Positions 8,245-16,929 of a stretch of 64,000 nucleotides of DNA are shown piece by piece; within the stretch, counting starts at the first letter, position 1, and every line of letters begins with the position of its first letter. The DNA is from Caulobacter segnis (lineage in GTDB: Bacteria; Pseudomonadota; Alphaproteobacteria; Caulobacterales; Caulobacteraceae). The stretch lies in NCBI RefSeq assembly GCF_023935105.1, contig NZ_CP096040.1, forward strand, positions 1,302,001-1,366,000, read 5' to 3'. Made by a program: the position numbers and the translations under genes. A model generated the notes under the pieces. The model was not told where the DNA came from and ran no database searches. It saw only the letters and a program-made list of their open reading frames with translations.

Positions 8245-9783
8245 CTACACGATCCGGCTCTCGCCCTTGCCCCAGTAGGCGTCGCGGATCAGCCGCTTGT
8301 AGAGCTTGCCGGTCGGGTGGCGGGGCAACTCGGCCATGAAGTCGATCCGCCGCGGCGACTTGACGTGGCTGAGGTTGGCGCGGGCGAAGGCCATCAGTTC
8401 GGCGGCGAGGGCGGCCTGATCGCTCGTCTGGTCCATCGGCTGGATGACCGCCACCACCTGCTCGCCCATCTCCTCGCACGGCGCGCCGACCACGGCGGCG
8501 TCGGCGACCTTGGGGTGGGTGATCAGGAGGTTCTCGATCTCCTGCGGATAGATGTTCACCCCGCCCGAGATGATCATGAAGCTCTTGCGGTCGGTCAGGT
8601 ACAGATAGCCGTCTTCGTCGGCCCAGCCGACGTCGCCCAGGGTCGTCCAGCCGTGTCTGTTGTAGCTCTCGGCGGTCTTGTCGGGGGCGTTGTGGTAGTT
8701 CACCGCCGGGCCGTTGGCGAAGTAGACCGTACCTTCGGTGCGCGGCGGCAGCGGGTCGCCATTCTCGTCGCAGATGCGCAGCTCGCCCAGCACCGCCTGG
8801 CCGACGCTGCCTTTGTGGGCCAGCCAGTTGTCGGAATTGATCCAGCAGAACCCGTTGCCCTCGGTGCCGGCGTAGTACTCGTAGATCACCGGCCCCCACC
8901 AGCCGATCATCTGTTCCTTGACCGGCACGGGGCAGGGAGCAGCCGCGTGGACCGCCGACTTCATCGACGAGACGTCGTACTTGGCGCGGGTCTCCTCGGG
9001 CAGTTTCAGCATGCGCACGAAGTGGGTCGGGACGAACTGGCCGCAGTTGACCTTGTGCTTCTCGATCAGGTCCAGGGCGGCCTCGGGATCGAACTTCTCC
9101 ATCACGATCACCGTGCCGCCCAGCTTGTGGACGGTCATGCACCAGCGCAGCGGGGCGGCGTGATAGAGCGGGGCGGGCGAGATGTAGACGCTGTCGCCCG
9201 AGAAGCCGAACAGCCCCTGGGCCATCATCTGCAGGGCGTTGGGCGCGTCGATCGGACCGCCGCTCAGGGCCGGCTTGACGCCCTTGGGGCGGCCGGTGGT
9301 GCCCGATGAATAGAGCATGTCCGAGCCGGCGGTCTCGTCGGCGACAGGCGTGGGCGGCTGGCCGGCGAAGGCCGCGCCGAGGTCGGCATAGGCCCCGTGC
9401 GGACCGCCGGCGGCGAACAGGGTCAGGTTCGGGACCAGCCGGGCGATCTCGTCGATCAGTGGGCCCATGGCGGTGGAGGTGATGAACACCTTGGCCCCGC
9501 AGTCCTTGAGGATGTACTCGGCCTCGCCCGCCGTCAGTTTGGTCGAGACGCAGACGAAATAGAGGCCCGCGCGCTGGGCCGCCCAGGCGACCTCGAAGAA
9601 GCGGGCGTTGTTCTCCATCAGGATGGCGATGACGTCGCCGGGCTTCAGGCCCAGCGACCGGAACAGGTGCGCGCCTTGGTTCGAGCGCGCGTCTAGCTGG
9701 GCGTAGGTCACGACCTCGCCGGAGCCGGCCATGACGTAGGCCGGCTTGTCGCCTTGGGCCTGGGCGTGGAGGTAGGGGTGCAT
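8245..9783 (-). CDS. AMP-dependent acyl-CoA synthetase/ligase
   Basis: A 512-residue ANL-superfamily enzyme. SSGTTGRPKGV is the P-loop (motif I), YEYYAGTEGNGF the adenine-binding motif, and YLYLTDRKSFMIISGGVNIY the hinge. PTGKLYKR carries the C-terminal catalytic lysine. It activates a carboxylic acid to acyl-AMP and then acyl-CoA. ATG 9783 (MHPYLHAQ) is used because AAGAGG precedes it; the longer open frame to 10140 is antisense to nothing but overlaps the GMC gene. Neighbouring P450, GMC oxidoreductase and enoyl-CoA hydratase suggest it activates the acid formed by oxidation of a hydrocarbon or terpenoid. Confidence 0.9.
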   Translation of the reverse strand: MHPYLHAQAQGDKPAYVMAGSGEVVTYAQLDARSNQGAHLFRSLGLKPGDVIAILMENNARFFEVAWAAQRAGLYFVCVSTKLTAGEAEYILKDCGAKVFITSTAMGPLIDEIARLVPNLTLFAAGGPHGAYADLGAAFAGQPPTPVADETAGSDMLYSSGTTGRPKGVKPALSGGPIDAPNALQMMAQGLFGFSGDSVYISPAPLYHAAPLRWCMTVHKLGGTVIVMEKFDPEAALDLIEKHKVNCGQFVPTHFVRMLKLPEETRAKYDVSSMKSAVHAAAPCPVPVKEQMIGWWGPVIYEYYAGTEGNGFCWINSDNWLAHKGSVGQAVLGELRICDENGDPLPPRTEGTVYFANGPAVNYHNAPDKTAESYNRHGWTTLGDVGWADEDGYLYLTDRKSFMIISGGVNIYPQEIENLLITHPKVADAAVVGAPCEEMGEQVVAVIQPMDQTSDQAALAAELMAFARANLSHVKSPRRIDFMAELPRHPTGKLYKRLIRDAYWGKGESRIV

Positions 9784-9800
9784 CTCGATACCTCTTTGGC

Positions 9801-11468
9801 TTAAGCGGCGACGGGCGCGCGGGCGGCTTCGCGGATCATGTCGCTGGCCTTCTCGGCGATCATGATGGTGGGGGCGTTGGTGTTGCCGGAGACCAGGCGC
9901 GGCATCACCGAGGCGTCGACGACGCGCAGGCCGTCCAGGCCGCGCACGCGGAGCTGAGCGTCCACGACGGCCATGGGGCCGTGGCCCATCTGGCAGGTGC
10001 CGACCGGGTGATAGATGGTCGAGCCCGACAGGCGAGCGTAGTCCAGAAGCTGGCTGTCGGTGCGGAACTCGCCGCCCGGATTGATCTCGCTGTCGACATA
10101 GGGTGAGAGGGCCGGGGCCTCGCCGATCTTGCGGGCCCATTTCAGGCCGGCGACGGCGACTTCCTGGTCCAGCGGGTCGGCCAGATAGTTGGCGAAGATG
10201 CTGGGATACTCCGCCGGATCGGCCGACTTGATGCGGATGTGGCCGCGGCTCTCGGGACGCAACTGGCAGGGGGCGATCGTCAGGCCCGGCAGGTCCTCCA
10301 GCTCCATCTTCTGCTCGTTGACCAGCTTATCCAGGTCCATGGTCGCGGGCAGGATGTGAAACTGGATGTCGGGGCCGACCAGATCGGGGCGCGACTTGCA
10401 GAACGCGGCGATGTGCGCGGCCGACAGGGTCAGGAGGCCCTTGCGCTGGAACAGGTAGCGCAGCGCCTCGCCGGCCAGGCGGCCGCCCTTGGACTGCTCG
10501 TTGACCGAGACGACGCCGGCCTTCAGCCGATAGCGCACGCTCATCACGTAGTGGTCCTGCAGGTTTTCGCCGACGCCGGGCAGGTCGGCGATCACGGGAA
10601 CGCCGTTGCGGATCAGGAGCTCGGCCGGCCCCACGCCCGACAGCTGCAGCAGTTGCGGCGAGTTGATCGCGCCGCCCGCGAGGATCACCTCGGCGCGGGC
10701 CATGGCCACGCGCTTGACGCCGTTCTGGGTGAATTCGACGCCGGTGGCGCGGCGGCCCTCGAACAGGACGCGGCCGGCCAGGGCGTTGGTCTCGACCTTC
10801 AGGTTCGGGCGGGTCATGGCCGGGTGCAGATAGGCCACCGCCGCCGAGCAGCGTTGCCCGTTCTTGACCGTCAGCTGGTAGTAGGTCGCGCCTTCCTGCG
10901 ACGAACCGTTGACGTCGTCGTTGCGCGGAATGCCGGCCTGCTCGCAGGCCTCGATCACCGCGTCCGAGACGGGGTGCTTGGTCGTGACGTCCGAGACGTT
11001 CAGCGGACCGCCCGTGGCGTGCCAGTCGCAGCCGCCGCGCTCCTGGTGTTCGGCGCGGCGGAAATAGGGGGCGACGTCGTCCCAGCCCCAGCCCTCGCAG
11101 CCCAGCTGTCGCCAGCCGTCATAGTCGGCGTGCTGGCCGCGGATGTAGAGCAGGCCGTTGATCGAGGACGAGCCGCCCAGCACCTTGCCGCGCGGCCAGA
11201 CGTGGGTGCGGCCGCCCGTGCCGGGGTCGGGCTCGGTCTGGTACAGCCAGTTGACCTTGGGATCCTTCAGGGTCGACGAGTAGCCGACCGGGATGTGGAT
11301 CATCAGGTTCGAGGCGAACTGGCCGAGGTTCTTGGTCGGGCGGTCGTCGCCGCCGGCCTCCAGCAGCACGACCTTGAACTTGCCGCCCTCGGACAGCCTG
11401 GCCGCCAGCACGCAGCCGGCCGAGCCCGCGCCCACGATGACGTAGTCGGCCTCGATGATCCCGGTCAT
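9801..11468 (-). CDS. GMC family FAD-dependent alcohol dehydrogenase
   Basis: A 555-residue glucose-methanol-choline oxidoreductase. The Rossmann FAD motif VGAGSAGCVLAARLSE is at residues ~12-27. WPRGKVLGGSSSINGLLY is the PROSITE GMC signature region, and STIYHPVGTCQMG with GNTNAPTIMIAEK holds the active-site His/Asn pair. Such enzymes oxidise primary alcohols to aldehydes. It lies 17 bases upstream of the acyl-CoA synthetase on the same strand and is divergent from the P450, a layout suggesting alcohol-to-acid-to-CoA processing of a P450 product. Annotation as choline dehydrogenase is likely by homology but not supported by context. Confidence 0.9.
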   Translation of the reverse strand: MTGIIEADYVIVGAGSAGCVLAARLSEGGKFKVVLLEAGGDDRPTKNLGQFASNLMIHIPVGYSSTLKDPKVNWLYQTEPDPGTGGRTHVWPRGKVLGGSSSINGLLYIRGQHADYDGWRQLGCEGWGWDDVAPYFRRAEHQERGGCDWHATGGPLNVSDVTTKHPVSDAVIEACEQAGIPRNDDVNGSSQEGATYYQLTVKNGQRCSAAVAYLHPAMTRPNLKVETNALAGRVLFEGRRATGVEFTQNGVKRVAMARAEVILAGGAINSPQLLQLSGVGPAELLIRNGVPVIADLPGVGENLQDHYVMSVRYRLKAGVVSVNEQSKGGRLAGEALRYLFQRKGLLTLSAAHIAAFCKSRPDLVGPDIQFHILPATMDLDKLVNEQKMELEDLPGLTIAPCQLRPESRGHIRIKSADPAEYPSIFANYLADPLDQEVAVAGLKWARKIGEAPALSPYVDSEINPGGEFRTDSQLLDYARLSGSTIYHPVGTCQMGHGPMAVVDAQLRVRGLDGLRVVDASVMPRLVSGNTNAPTIMIAEKASDMIREAARAPVAA

Positions 11469-11635
11469 CGTCTCTCTCCCTTCACCGTCGCGCGTGTCTC
11501 CGCATGATCAGTGTTCAGTTGAGAGCATGCGCCCAGGTTTAGCGATCGCGCAAGTTGCCGTCGCGGCGCCGTTGGTCCGACGCGTTTCCAGGATATCGTC
11601 GGCCTAAAGAACGGTGTTAAAAAGGGAGTGCGCTC

Positions 11636-12973
11636 ATGGACTTGATCAGCCAGACGGTGGTGGATGGCCTCGCCGGCCCGGGCGCGCCGCCAACCTATCC
11701 GACCTTGAGCGGCGTCGACCTGGCCGACATCTTCCGCTTCACCAAGGGGCAGCCCTGGGCCGACTTCGCGCGGATGCGAGCCGAGGCGCCGGTGATGTGG
11801 CATCCCGAGCCGTTCGACGGGCCCGGCTTCTGGGCCCTGACCCGCTACGAGGACGTTCAACGCGTCAACGGCGATCCGGAGACCTTCTCGTCCCAGCGCG
11901 GTGGCATCCTGATGGCGATGGGCTCGCCCGAGAAGCGCCACGCCCTGCTGTTCCGGGCGTCCATGGACACCATGATCAACCTCGACGCCCCGCATCACCT
12001 GCAGCTGCGCCGCGAACACATGCCCTATTTCACGCCCGCCTATCTGCGTGGCCTGACCGAGCGGGTGCGGGCCGAGGTAACGCGGCTGCTGGACGCGATG
12101 GAGCCGCTTCTGAAGGACGGCGCCGAAATCGACATGGTCGAGCATTTCAGCTCGCACCTGCCGCTGTTCACCCTGTGCGAGATCCTGGGCGTGCCGCCCG
12201 AGGACCGGCCCAAGTTCCTGAAGTGGATGCACTATCTGGAGCGCGCCCAGGACTTGGCGGTGCAGAACGCCGCCGCCCCGGTCGCCCCGACCCTGGAGCT
12301 GATGCAGTTCGTCCAGGACTTTAACAACGGCGTCGAGGAGATGTTCGACTACGGCCGCGCGATGCTGAAGAAGCGCCGCGAGGACCCGAAGGAGGACCTG
12401 ATGACGGCCATCGCCCGCGCCCAGGTCGACGGGGCGCTGCTGGCCGACGAGTACCTGGACGGCTCGTGGCTGCTGATCGTGTTCGCCGGCAACGACACCA
12501 CCCGCAACACCCTGTCGGGGGCGATGAAGCTGCTGACCGAGTTCCCCGACCAGAAGCAGCGGCTGGTCGACGATCCGTCCCTGCTGGGCGGCGCGGTCGA
12601 CGAGTTCATCCGCATGGTCAGCCCGGTGATCTACATGCGCCGCACGGCGACCCGTGACGTCGAGATCAACGGCCAGCTGATCCGCGAGGGCGAGAAGGCG
12701 ATCATGTACTACGGCGCGGCCAACCGCGATCCGGCCATGTTCCCCGAACCCGACCAGCTGGACGTCACCCGCGCCAACGCGAACAAGCACATCGCCTTCG
12801 GCTACGGCCCCCACACCTGCATCGGCAAGCGCGTGGCCCAGATCCAGCTGGAGGAGGCCTATCGCCAGATCCTGGCGCGGTTCCCCGACCTGACGTGGAC
12901 GGGAAACATCGAGATCGCCCCGAACAACTTCGTGCACGCGATCAGCAAGCTGGGCGTGAAGCGGGGCGGCTGA
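11636..12973 (+). CDS. Cytochrome P450
   Basis: A 445-residue soluble bacterial P450. The I-helix oxygen-binding motif FAGNDTTRN starts near residue 283, the K-helix ExxR is EFIR, and the haem loop FGYGPHTCIGKR places the thiolate ligand at Cys395. No membrane anchor is seen. Neither ferredoxin nor ferredoxin reductase is adjacent, so electrons must come from elsewhere. ATG 11636 follows AAAGGGAG. The stop codon runs straight into a palindromic repeat element. Substrate unknown; the surrounding CoA-pathway genes suggest an aliphatic, steroid or terpenoid compound. Confidence 0.92.
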   Translation: MDLISQTVVDGLAGPGAPPTYPTLSGVDLADIFRFTKGQPWADFARMRAEAPVMWHPEPFDGPGFWALTRYEDVQRVNGDPETFSSQRGGILMAMGSPEKRHALLFRASMDTMINLDAPHHLQLRREHMPYFTPAYLRGLTERVRAEVTRLLDAMEPLLKDGAEIDMVEHFSSHLPLFTLCEILGVPPEDRPKFLKWMHYLERAQDLAVQNAAAPVAPTLELMQFVQDFNNGVEEMFDYGRAMLKKRREDPKEDLMTAIARAQVDGALLADEYLDGSWLLIVFAGNDTTRNTLSGAMKLLTEFPDQKQRLVDDPSLLGGAVDEFIRMVSPVIYMRRTATRDVEINGQLIREGEKAIMYYGAANRDPAMFPEPDQLDVTRANANKHIAFGYGPHTCIGKRVAQIQLEEAYRQILARFPDLTWTGNIEIAPNNFVHAISKLGVKRGG

Positions 12974-13097
12974 GCGCCCCCTCCAGCTCTCCGGGCCACC
13001 TCTCCCGCAGGCGAGGGAGGATAGGCGCGTCTTTTCCTCACCCGTGAAACGGGGGAGGTGGCGCGGCGCGAATACGCGCCGCGGCGGAGGGGGCGCT
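12973..13097. repeat. Interspersed palindromic repeat, copy 1
   Basis: The element is bounded by AGCGCCCCCTCC (12973-12984) and its exact reverse complement (13086-13097), with internal CACCTC/GGGGGAGGTGG arms. It shares the internal block CCTCACCCGTGAAACGGGGG with the copy at 25955-26090. It fills the gap between the P450 and the enoyl-CoA hydratase operator. Confidence 0.8.
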
Positions 13098-13124
13098 AAG
13101 GCGTTGCCCTCAATTCATACACGT

Positions 13125-13142
13125 GTTTGGATTGCTCCAAAC
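13125..13142. promoter_or_regulatory. Inverted repeat, possible PsrA-like site
   Basis: GTTTGG (13125-13130) and CCAAAC (13137-13142) form an inverted repeat with 6 bases between, ending 14 bases before the enoyl-CoA hydratase start. The same half-sites occur in the opposite order in the operator at 5372-5387, suggesting a shared fatty-acid-type regulator. Confidence 0.45.
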
Positions 13143-13156
13143 GAGGAGGAACACCC

Positions 13157-14041
13157 ATGTCGCAACCGACCTTCGAGGCCCTGCTGTACGACGTCGAGGA
13201 CGGGATCGCGACGATCACCCTGAACCGTCCCGACCGGATGAACGCCTTCACCGCCCGGATGATGAAGGACCTGCTCGAGGTGTTCGACGTCACCGACGCC
13301 GACGACGCGGTGAAGGCGGTGATCATCACAGGCGCGGGCCGGGCGTTCTGCGCTGGGGCCGACCTGGGCGGCGGCGGGGCGACCTTCGACCGCAGCTCGC
13401 CCCAGGCGATCGAGCGCGAGGAGGGCAAGGTCGGTGACGTCTATCGCGACGGCGGCGGCCGCGTGACCCTGCGGATGTACGACAGCCTGAAACCGATCAT
13501 CGGCGCGATCAACGGCGCGGCGGTGGGCGTGGGCGTGACCATGCAGCTGCCGATGGACATCCGCCTGGCCTCGACCGAGGCCAAGTTCGGCTTCGTCTTC
13601 GCCCGCCGGGGGATCAATCCCGAGGCCGCGTCCAGCTGGTTCCTGCCGCGCCTGGTCGGCCTGCAGACGGCGCTGGAGTGGTGCTACACCGGCCGCGTCT
13701 TCCCGGCGTCCGAAGCGCTGGAGAAGGGGCTGGTGCGCTCGCTGCACGCGCCCGACGACCTGTTGCCCGCAGCCCGGGCCCTGGCGCGCGAGATCGCCGA
13801 CAACACCGCGCCGGTTTCGGTGGCGATCACCCGCCAGCTGCTGTGGCGCATGGCTGGGGCCAGCCATCCGATGGAGGCCCACATGGCCGACAGCCGCGCC
13901 ATCCAGTCGCGCGGCGCCTCGGGCGACGCCAAGGAGGGCGTGACCTCGTTCCTGGAGAAGCGCGCGCCCGTCTATCCGAACCGGGTGTCGACCGACCTGC
14001 CCGACATCTGGCCGGAGTGGCGGGAGCCGGAATTCCGCTAG
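13157..14041 (+). CDS. Enoyl-CoA hydratase/isomerase family protein
   Basis: A 294-residue crotonase-fold enzyme. The two oxyanion-hole segments are GAGRAFCAGADLGG and INGAAVGVGVTMQLP. The usual second catalytic acid region is FARRGINPEAASSW, with Glu in the expected place. It acts on acyl-CoA esters, most likely hydrating a 2-enoyl-CoA. ATG 13157 is preceded by GAGGAGGA. It probably belongs with the P450, GMC oxidoreductase and acyl-CoA synthetase in one degradation route. Confidence 0.88.
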   Translation: MSQPTFEALLYDVEDGIATITLNRPDRMNAFTARMMKDLLEVFDVTDADDAVKAVIITGAGRAFCAGADLGGGGATFDRSSPQAIEREEGKVGDVYRDGGGRVTLRMYDSLKPIIGAINGAAVGVGVTMQLPMDIRLASTEAKFGFVFARRGINPEAASSWFLPRLVGLQTALEWCYTGRVFPASEALEKGLVRSLHAPDDLLPAARALAREIADNTAPVSVAITRQLLWRMAGASHPMEAHMADSRAIQSRGASGDAKEGVTSFLEKRAPVYPNRVSTDLPDIWPEWREPEFR

Positions 14042-14053
14042 GCGGGGGCATCG

Positions 14054-14080
14054 CGGGCGCGTTTCGTCGCGCCCGTCCTC
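14054..14080 (+). terminator. Hairpin after enoyl-CoA hydratase
   Basis: CGGGCGCG (14054-14061) pairs with CGCGCCCG (14068-14075) around a TTTCGT loop and is followed only by TCCTC. The stem is strong but the U-tract is weak, so it may be a Rho-assisted terminator. Confidence 0.4.
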
Positions 14081-14117
14081 ACCAGCCGTTAAGCGCGGTC
14101 TGCTCTATGTCGAGCCG

Positions 14118-15341
14118 ATGAACTCAGCCGCGCGGACATCGTCGCTCGTGGAGCCGGAGGCGCCCAAGGCCCCGCCGCGTTCGCGCCTGACCTTGCTGAA
14201 GCGGCTGGCAGACGTGGTCTGCCTGCCGACCAACCAGATCAACGCCTTCGAGCGCGCGATGACCGCCGACCTGCTGGTCGAGATGCTGCGCGACGCCAGC
14301 GTGGCCGAACGCGAGAAGGTCGCTGGTCGCCTGGCCGTGCTGAACGAGATCCCGGGCGTACTGGTCCGGCTGTTGCTGCGTGACGAGCTGCCGGTGGCGC
14401 GGGCCCTGCTGGTCGAGGCCGAGCGGCTGACGGACGCCGACCTGATCAGCTGCCTCTACAACGCCTCGACCGAGCATCGCCGCCTGATCGCCCAGCGGCG
14501 CGGGGTCAGCGAGGTGGTGGCCGACGCCCTGGTCGACATGGGCGAGCCGCCGGTGATCGAGACCCTGTTGCGCAACGACCTGGTCAGGCTCAGCCACCAG
14601 GGCGTGGAGAGCATCGTCGCGGCCACTCGCGACGCGTCCTATCTGATCCCGTTGCTGCTGCGCCGGGCGGAGCTGCGTCCCAGCCATGCCTATGTGATGT
14701 TCTGGTGGGCCGACGCCGAGGTGCGCAAGATCATCCTCCAGCGCTTCGCGGTGTCGCGCGAGATCCTGCGGGAGGCGGTCGACGACGTCTTCGATCCCGT
14801 CTCGGCCGAGGGGGCGGAGGATCCGCTGTCGCGCAAGGCCCTGCGGTTCATCGATCGCCACCAGCGCAACCACGCGGCCATCGACAAGAGCCCGTTCGGC
14901 AGCCTGGAGGAGGCCATCGCCGCCGGCGCGAACGGCCTCACCCGCGAGATCGCCGAGGAGATCCTGTACCTGGCGGGGCTGCAGCCGATGACCGGCGCCA
15001 AGATCTTCACCGATCCGGGCGGTGAGCCCCTGGCGGTGCTGTGCAAGGCCGCGGGCCTGCCGCGCGGCTGCGTGCGTCAGCTGTGGCGTGGCCTGGACCG
15101 GCAGGAGGTCGACCGCAGCGGCGAACTCGACCATGCGCTGGAACGGGTGATGATCATCTACGACATGGTCGCCGTGGATCGCGCCCAAACCGTGCTGCGC
15201 TACTGGGACTGGTCGCTGACCTCGGCCCTGACCCCGGCCCTGTTGAAGGCCATCCGCGAGGGCGAGGAGGCCGCTGTTGGCGAATATTCGGCCCCGCGAC
15301 GCGCGGGGATGATGACATTGTCCCGCGATCTCGATCGCTAA
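14118..15341 (+). CDS. DUF2336 domain protein
   Basis: A 407-residue, mostly helical protein of the alphaproteobacterial DUF2336 family. Repeating helical pairs (EREKVAGRLAVLNEIPGVLVR, AEVRKIILQRFAVSREILRE) look like HEAT-type repeats. No enzymatic motif, signal peptide or membrane segment is present. The family's role is unknown. It has its own short upstream gap and is followed by a likely terminator at 15400. Confidence 0.75.
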   Translation: MNSAARTSSLVEPEAPKAPPRSRLTLLKRLADVVCLPTNQINAFERAMTADLLVEMLRDASVAEREKVAGRLAVLNEIPGVLVRLLLRDELPVARALLVEAERLTDADLISCLYNASTEHRRLIAQRRGVSEVVADALVDMGEPPVIETLLRNDLVRLSHQGVESIVAATRDASYLIPLLLRRAELRPSHAYVMFWWADAEVRKIILQRFAVSREILREAVDDVFDPVSAEGAEDPLSRKALRFIDRHQRNHAAIDKSPFGSLEEAIAAGANGLTREIAEEILYLAGLQPMTGAKIFTDPGGEPLAVLCKAAGLPRGCVRQLWRGLDRQEVDRSGELDHALERVMIIYDMVAVDRAQTVLRYWDWSLTSALTPALLKAIREGEEAAVGEYSAPRRAGMMTLSRDLDR

Positions 15342-15399
15342 AACCTGATAAACAGGCCCTATCTTCAAACATTTAGAGCATGATCGGGCGCTGTTGATC

Positions 15400-15427
15400 G
15401 CGCGCGTCCAACCTTGGCGCGCTTTTG
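15400..15427 (+). terminator. Likely terminator after DUF2336 gene
   Basis: GCGCGC at 15400-15405 can pair with GCGCGC at 15417-15422, followed by TTTTG. It lies 58 bases after the DUF2336 stop. The rest of the 386-base gap up to the mucR start holds a palindrome at 15602-15620 and no other recognisable feature. Confidence 0.5.
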
Positions 15428-15601
15428 TGGCCCGGGCCGGCAAGTCTAAAGCGCGTTTCACGGGCGGCGGCGGACGCACTTTCGTCACGCGTGCCTTAAA
15501 TATGGGATATCGCTGGTTTCTCGCGCGGCTGCTTGTGCTCGCTTAGGAACTCAACCTCCCTTACTCCCGGTCTCGGGTCTTCATCCCAATCAGTGAACAC
15601 T

Positions 15602-15620
15602 AGATTATTACGTGTAATCT
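15602..15620. promoter_or_regulatory. Palindrome upstream of mucR
   Basis: AGATTATTACGTGTAATCT has matching outer arms (AGATTA/TAATCT) and inner arms (ATTAC/GTAAT). It is in unusually AT-rich DNA about 108 bases before the mucR start. MucR/Ros proteins bind AT-rich sites and often autoregulate, so this is a candidate operator. Confidence 0.45.
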
Positions 15621-15727
15621 CTTGAGAGGTCCGTATTGCCCGGCGCAAGCAATCTTTGTATGCAGCGTTCGACTGAGCAGTGAATCAGCCGCATCAACAA
15701 AAAGATTTGGCTTACGGGCGAGGCCTT

Positions 15728-16147
15728 ATGGAAGACCAATCCGATCTGATCGAGATGACGGCGGGCATTGTCTCCGCCTATGTCGGCAACAACGTGGTCG
15801 CCACCACCGACCTGCCGGCCTTGATCAAGCAAGTTCACGCCGCGCTGGCCACCGTCGGCGCGCCGGCCAGCGAGCCGGCCCCGGCCCCCAAGGAGCCCGC
15901 GGTCCCGGTCAAGAAGTCGATCACGCCCGACTTCCTGGTCTGTCTCGAGGACGGTCGCAAGTTCAAGTCGCTGAAGCGCCACCTGCGCACGAAGTACGAC
16001 ATGACCCCCGAGGAATACCGCGCCAAGTGGGGTCTGCCCAAGGATTACCCGATGGTCGCGCCGAACTACGCCGAGGCGCGTTCGAACCTGGCCAAGCAGA
16101 TGGGCCTGGGCCAGGGCGGCCGCAAACCGGCCCGCAAGGCGAAATAG
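15728..16147 (+). CDS. mucR: MucR/Ros family zinc-finger transcriptional regulator
   Basis: A 139-residue regulator with the MucR family layout: N-terminal helix [19 protein letters not shown], an Ala/Pro linker, and the C2H2-like finger [19 protein letters not shown] followed by the invariant [20 protein letters not shown]. In Caulobacter, MucR proteins act with SciP on cell-cycle genes and silence AT-rich targets. ATG 15728 fits the family start and has GCGAGG before it; a GTG at 15680 would add 16 residues. A terminator follows at 16195. Confidence 0.92.
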   Translation: MEDQSDLIEMTAGIVSAYVGNNVVATTDLPALIKQVHAALATVGAPASEPAPAPKEPAVPVKKSITPDFLVCLEDGRKFKSLKRHLRTKYDMTPEEYRAKWGLPKDYPMVAPNYAEARSNLAKQMGLGQGGRKPARKAK

Positions 16148-16194
16148 TCGAGTCGGAACAAAAGCTTGGCCGTAAGCGGCCGAAAGCATCGCAG

Positions 16195-16227
16195 CGCCCG
16201 TCGTCCGAACCCGGACGGCGGGCGTTT
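16195..16227 (+). terminator. Terminator after mucR
   Basis: A 13-bp stem (16195-16207 with 16212-16224, one G-U pair, loop AACC) is followed by TTTCC. It lies 47 bases after the mucR stop. Confidence 0.7.
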
Positions 16228-16349
16228 CCGTTGGTGGTTGACTCCCACAGGGAATCTCGTCGCGCGACATGTTTTTCGCTTGCCGCCGATTCGTTCCTTA
16301 AGCGATAGTGAATCGAAGTGATTCCAAGGGCTTGTTGAGGACTCTGAAG

Positions 16350-16838
16350 ATGTCCGCGCAATTGAGCGCATCCGCTACGGCGGCCCGCGCTCATCAGGAG
16401 ATGTTCGCCTACTGGGCGTCCCTCCGTCGGGGGGCGAGCCTCCCCGCGCGCGTCGATCTGCATCCTTCGAGCATGAAGCGGCTGCTGCCGACGGTCAGCT
16501 TGATCGACGTCGTCAGCGAACCGCGCGACTATCGCCTGCGCCTGGCCGGCACCGGTCTCTACGGCGTCTACGGCCGCGAGATCACCGGCCGCAGGCTGGA
16601 CGACGTCTACAACACCGCCGCCAGCGAGTACTGGCGCAAGGAGTTGGACAAGGTAGTCGACGAGCGCCGTCCGGGCGTCGGCGTCCACAACCTCGCCTGG
16701 CGCGGCGCCCCGCACATGTCGATCCTGTGGCTGCGCCTGCCGCTGGCCACCAACGGCAAGGACGTCGACATGATCCTGGGCTACGACGCCGTGGTCGGCG
16801 CCCAGGCGGAAAGCGCCTCCGGCATCCGCGCGGCCTGA
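16350..16838 (+). CDS. PAS domain protein (PAS_5/DUF1488-like sensor without output domain)
   Basis: A 162-residue protein resembling the PAS_5 family: MFAYWASLRRGASLPARVDLHP, then LPTVSLIDVVSEPRDYRLRLAGTG and ITGRRLDDVY. It covers a single PAS fold with no kinase, cyclase or DNA-binding domain. Many Caulobacter genomes have several such stand-alone PAS proteins of unknown role. ATG 16350 follows GAGGAC; an in-frame ATG at 16308 has no ribosome site. Confidence 0.75.
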   Translation: MSAQLSASATAARAHQEMFAYWASLRRGASLPARVDLHPSSMKRLLPTVSLIDVVSEPRDYRLRLAGTGLYGVYGREITGRRLDDVYNTAASEYWRKELDKVVDERRPGVGVHNLAWRGAPHMSILWLRLPLATNGKDVDMILGYDAVVGAQAESASGIRAA

Positions 16839-16929
16839 GCGCCGCGAAAAACCCCAATGGTCAAGCTTGCCCAGCGGGCGAACGCGCTTAAGGTCGCGCG
16901 CTTGCGAGGGGGCAGCTTGTCGAAACGGC

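Noticed and set aside
8245..10140. 631-codon reading of the acyl-CoA synthetase
   Set aside because: The extra residues are a shadow of the GMC gene; ATG 9783 has a ribosome site and fits the family.
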